NCBI GenBank assembly: GCA_052148155.1
Contig: JBKQIY010000027.1
Span: 1-13,471, forward strand
Direction of reading: 5' to 3'
Length of the DNA stretch: 13,471 bases
Source: JBBQER01 sp052148155
GTDB taxonomy: Bacteria > Actinomycetota > Acidimicrobiia > IMCC26256 > PALSA-610
Part shown: piece after piece, positions 13,046 through 13,471 of the stretch
Layout: every line of letters begins with the position of its first letter
How positions within the stretch are numbered: position 1 is the stretch's first letter
The notes under the pieces: generated by a model
Told to the model about the DNA's origin: nothing
The model's input: only the letters and a program-made list of their open reading frames with translations
The model's database searches: none
Program-made: the position numbers and the translations under genes

Positions 13046-13471
13046 GGCCGGCGGAACGCATCCCGTACATCGTCAAGGCGTTCGTGCCGAACAGCGCCGC
13101 GCGCGCTGCGGGTTCCATCCCGTCCGATGACTCGCGCAGTTCGTCGACGACGCCCGGATACTTCGCGTCGCTGTGCGGAAAGTCGCTCGCCCATACGAAA
13201 CGATCCGCGCCGACGATCGGCGCGAGCACCTTCGACGTGATCTCGCCCGGATCGAAGCTGATCCAACACTGCCGCTGGAAGTACTCGCGCGGTGTGAGCG
13301 ACAGGCTGCCGGTGGCCCAGCCGTAGCTCTCGAGAAACTCGTCGAGGCGATCCATCCAATGTGCGATCCAGCCGCCGCCACACTCGAGGATCGCGACTTT
13401 GAGTTCGGGAAACCGCTCGAGAACCCCGCCGTACACCAGGTTCGACGAACAGATCACACTGTCGAACCTGG
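13038..13471 (-). CDS. Metal-dependent amidohydrolase of the TIM-barrel Amidohydro_2 type, 5' end outside window
   Basis: The frame is open from the window's right edge to a stop at 13038, giving about 144 codons of the C-terminal part. It contains VYGGVLERFPELKVAILECG, GGWIAHWMDRLDEF and WASDFPHSDAKYPG, all typical of the amidohydrolase-2 family (decarboxylases and hydrolases related to aminocarboxymuconate semialdehyde decarboxylase). The Asp in SDFPHSD is the conserved metal-site aspartate. A GTG at 13457 is internal, since coding similarity continues upstream of it (RFDSVICSSN). It overlaps the deacylase start by 8 nt, so the two form an operon, perhaps for stepwise catabolism of an amide or aromatic compound. 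The N-terminal HxH metal motif is not in the window. Confidence 0.88.
   Translation of the reverse strand, partial: RFDSVICSSNLVYGGVLERFPELKVAILECGGGWIAHWMDRLDEFLESYGWATGSLSLTPREYFQRQCWISFDPGEITSKVLAPIVGADRFVWASDFPHSDAKYPGVVDELRESSDGMEPAARAALFGTNALTMYGMRSAGRG
13436..13471. repeat. Perfect 11-bp inverted repeat at the right window edge
   Basis: CCAGGTTCGAC (13436-13446) and GTCGAACCTGG (13461-13471) are exact inverted arms around 14 nt, inside the amidohydrolase coding frame. The second arm ends on the last base of the window. The coding frame reads normally through it, so the sequence is probably genuine, but the position also fits a fold-back artefact at a contig end. Confidence 0.5.

Noticed and set aside
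1..13471. CRISPR arrays, tRNA or rRNA genes, insertion sequences, phage genes
   Set aside because: No regularly spaced repeats, cloverleaf-like conserved tRNA boxes, rRNA stretches, transposase or integrase motifs were seen on either strand.

Overview
The window is GC-rich, gene-dense bacterial DNA. The gene set (an F420-type luciferase-like monooxygenase, a DesA-like acyl-ACP desaturase, frequent GTG starts, short ATGA/GTGA overlaps, a twin-arginine substrate) points to an actinobacterium, perhaps an uncultured Acidimicrobiia-like lineage. The phylum call is an inference from gene content; no rRNA or marker gene is present.

Layout from left to right: (i) the 3'-truncated start of a quinone oxidoreductase on the minus strand (1-923). 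(ii) A 614-nt spacer with an AT-rich island and a strong hairpin, then a plus-strand glycosyltransferase (1538-2515) that fuses an Alg14-like half to an Alg13-like half. (iii) About 680 nt without an intact gene, with traces of decayed coding sequence on the minus strand. (iv) A divergent metal-related locus: a Fur-family repressor on the minus strand (3196-3618) and a tight plus-strand operon of a 93-aa twin-arginine signal protein, a DUF4331 protein with no signal peptide of its own, and a 131-aa protein with a His-rich N-terminus (3804-5953). The 185-nt divergent promoter region holds two inverted repeats that could be operators. (v) A 506-nt spacer ending in a 7-bp-arm dyad that overlaps the ribosome binding site of an acyl-ACP desaturase (6460-7380). 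(vi) A convergent gap with a 9-bp hairpin, then a minus-strand block: an HSL-type alpha/beta hydrolase (7659-8450), a GH13 alpha-glucosidase (8647-10248) translationally coupled by GTGA to an F420 LLM oxidoreductase (10245-11105). (vii) An N-acyl-D-amino-acid deacylase-type amidohydrolase (11357-13045) overlapping by 8 nt a 5'-truncated amidohydrolase of the metal-dependent TIM-barrel family (13038-13471).

The most interesting part is the Fur / TAT peptide / DUF4331 / His-rich operon. I read it as a possible metal-regulated export module in which the small TAT protein may carry the leaderless DUF4331 protein across the membrane, with the His-rich protein as a metal-binding partner. The sequence shows the gene order, coupling, motifs and dyads. 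The function, metal and partnership are inference. The remaining genes look like ordinary catabolic, lipid and envelope enzymes.
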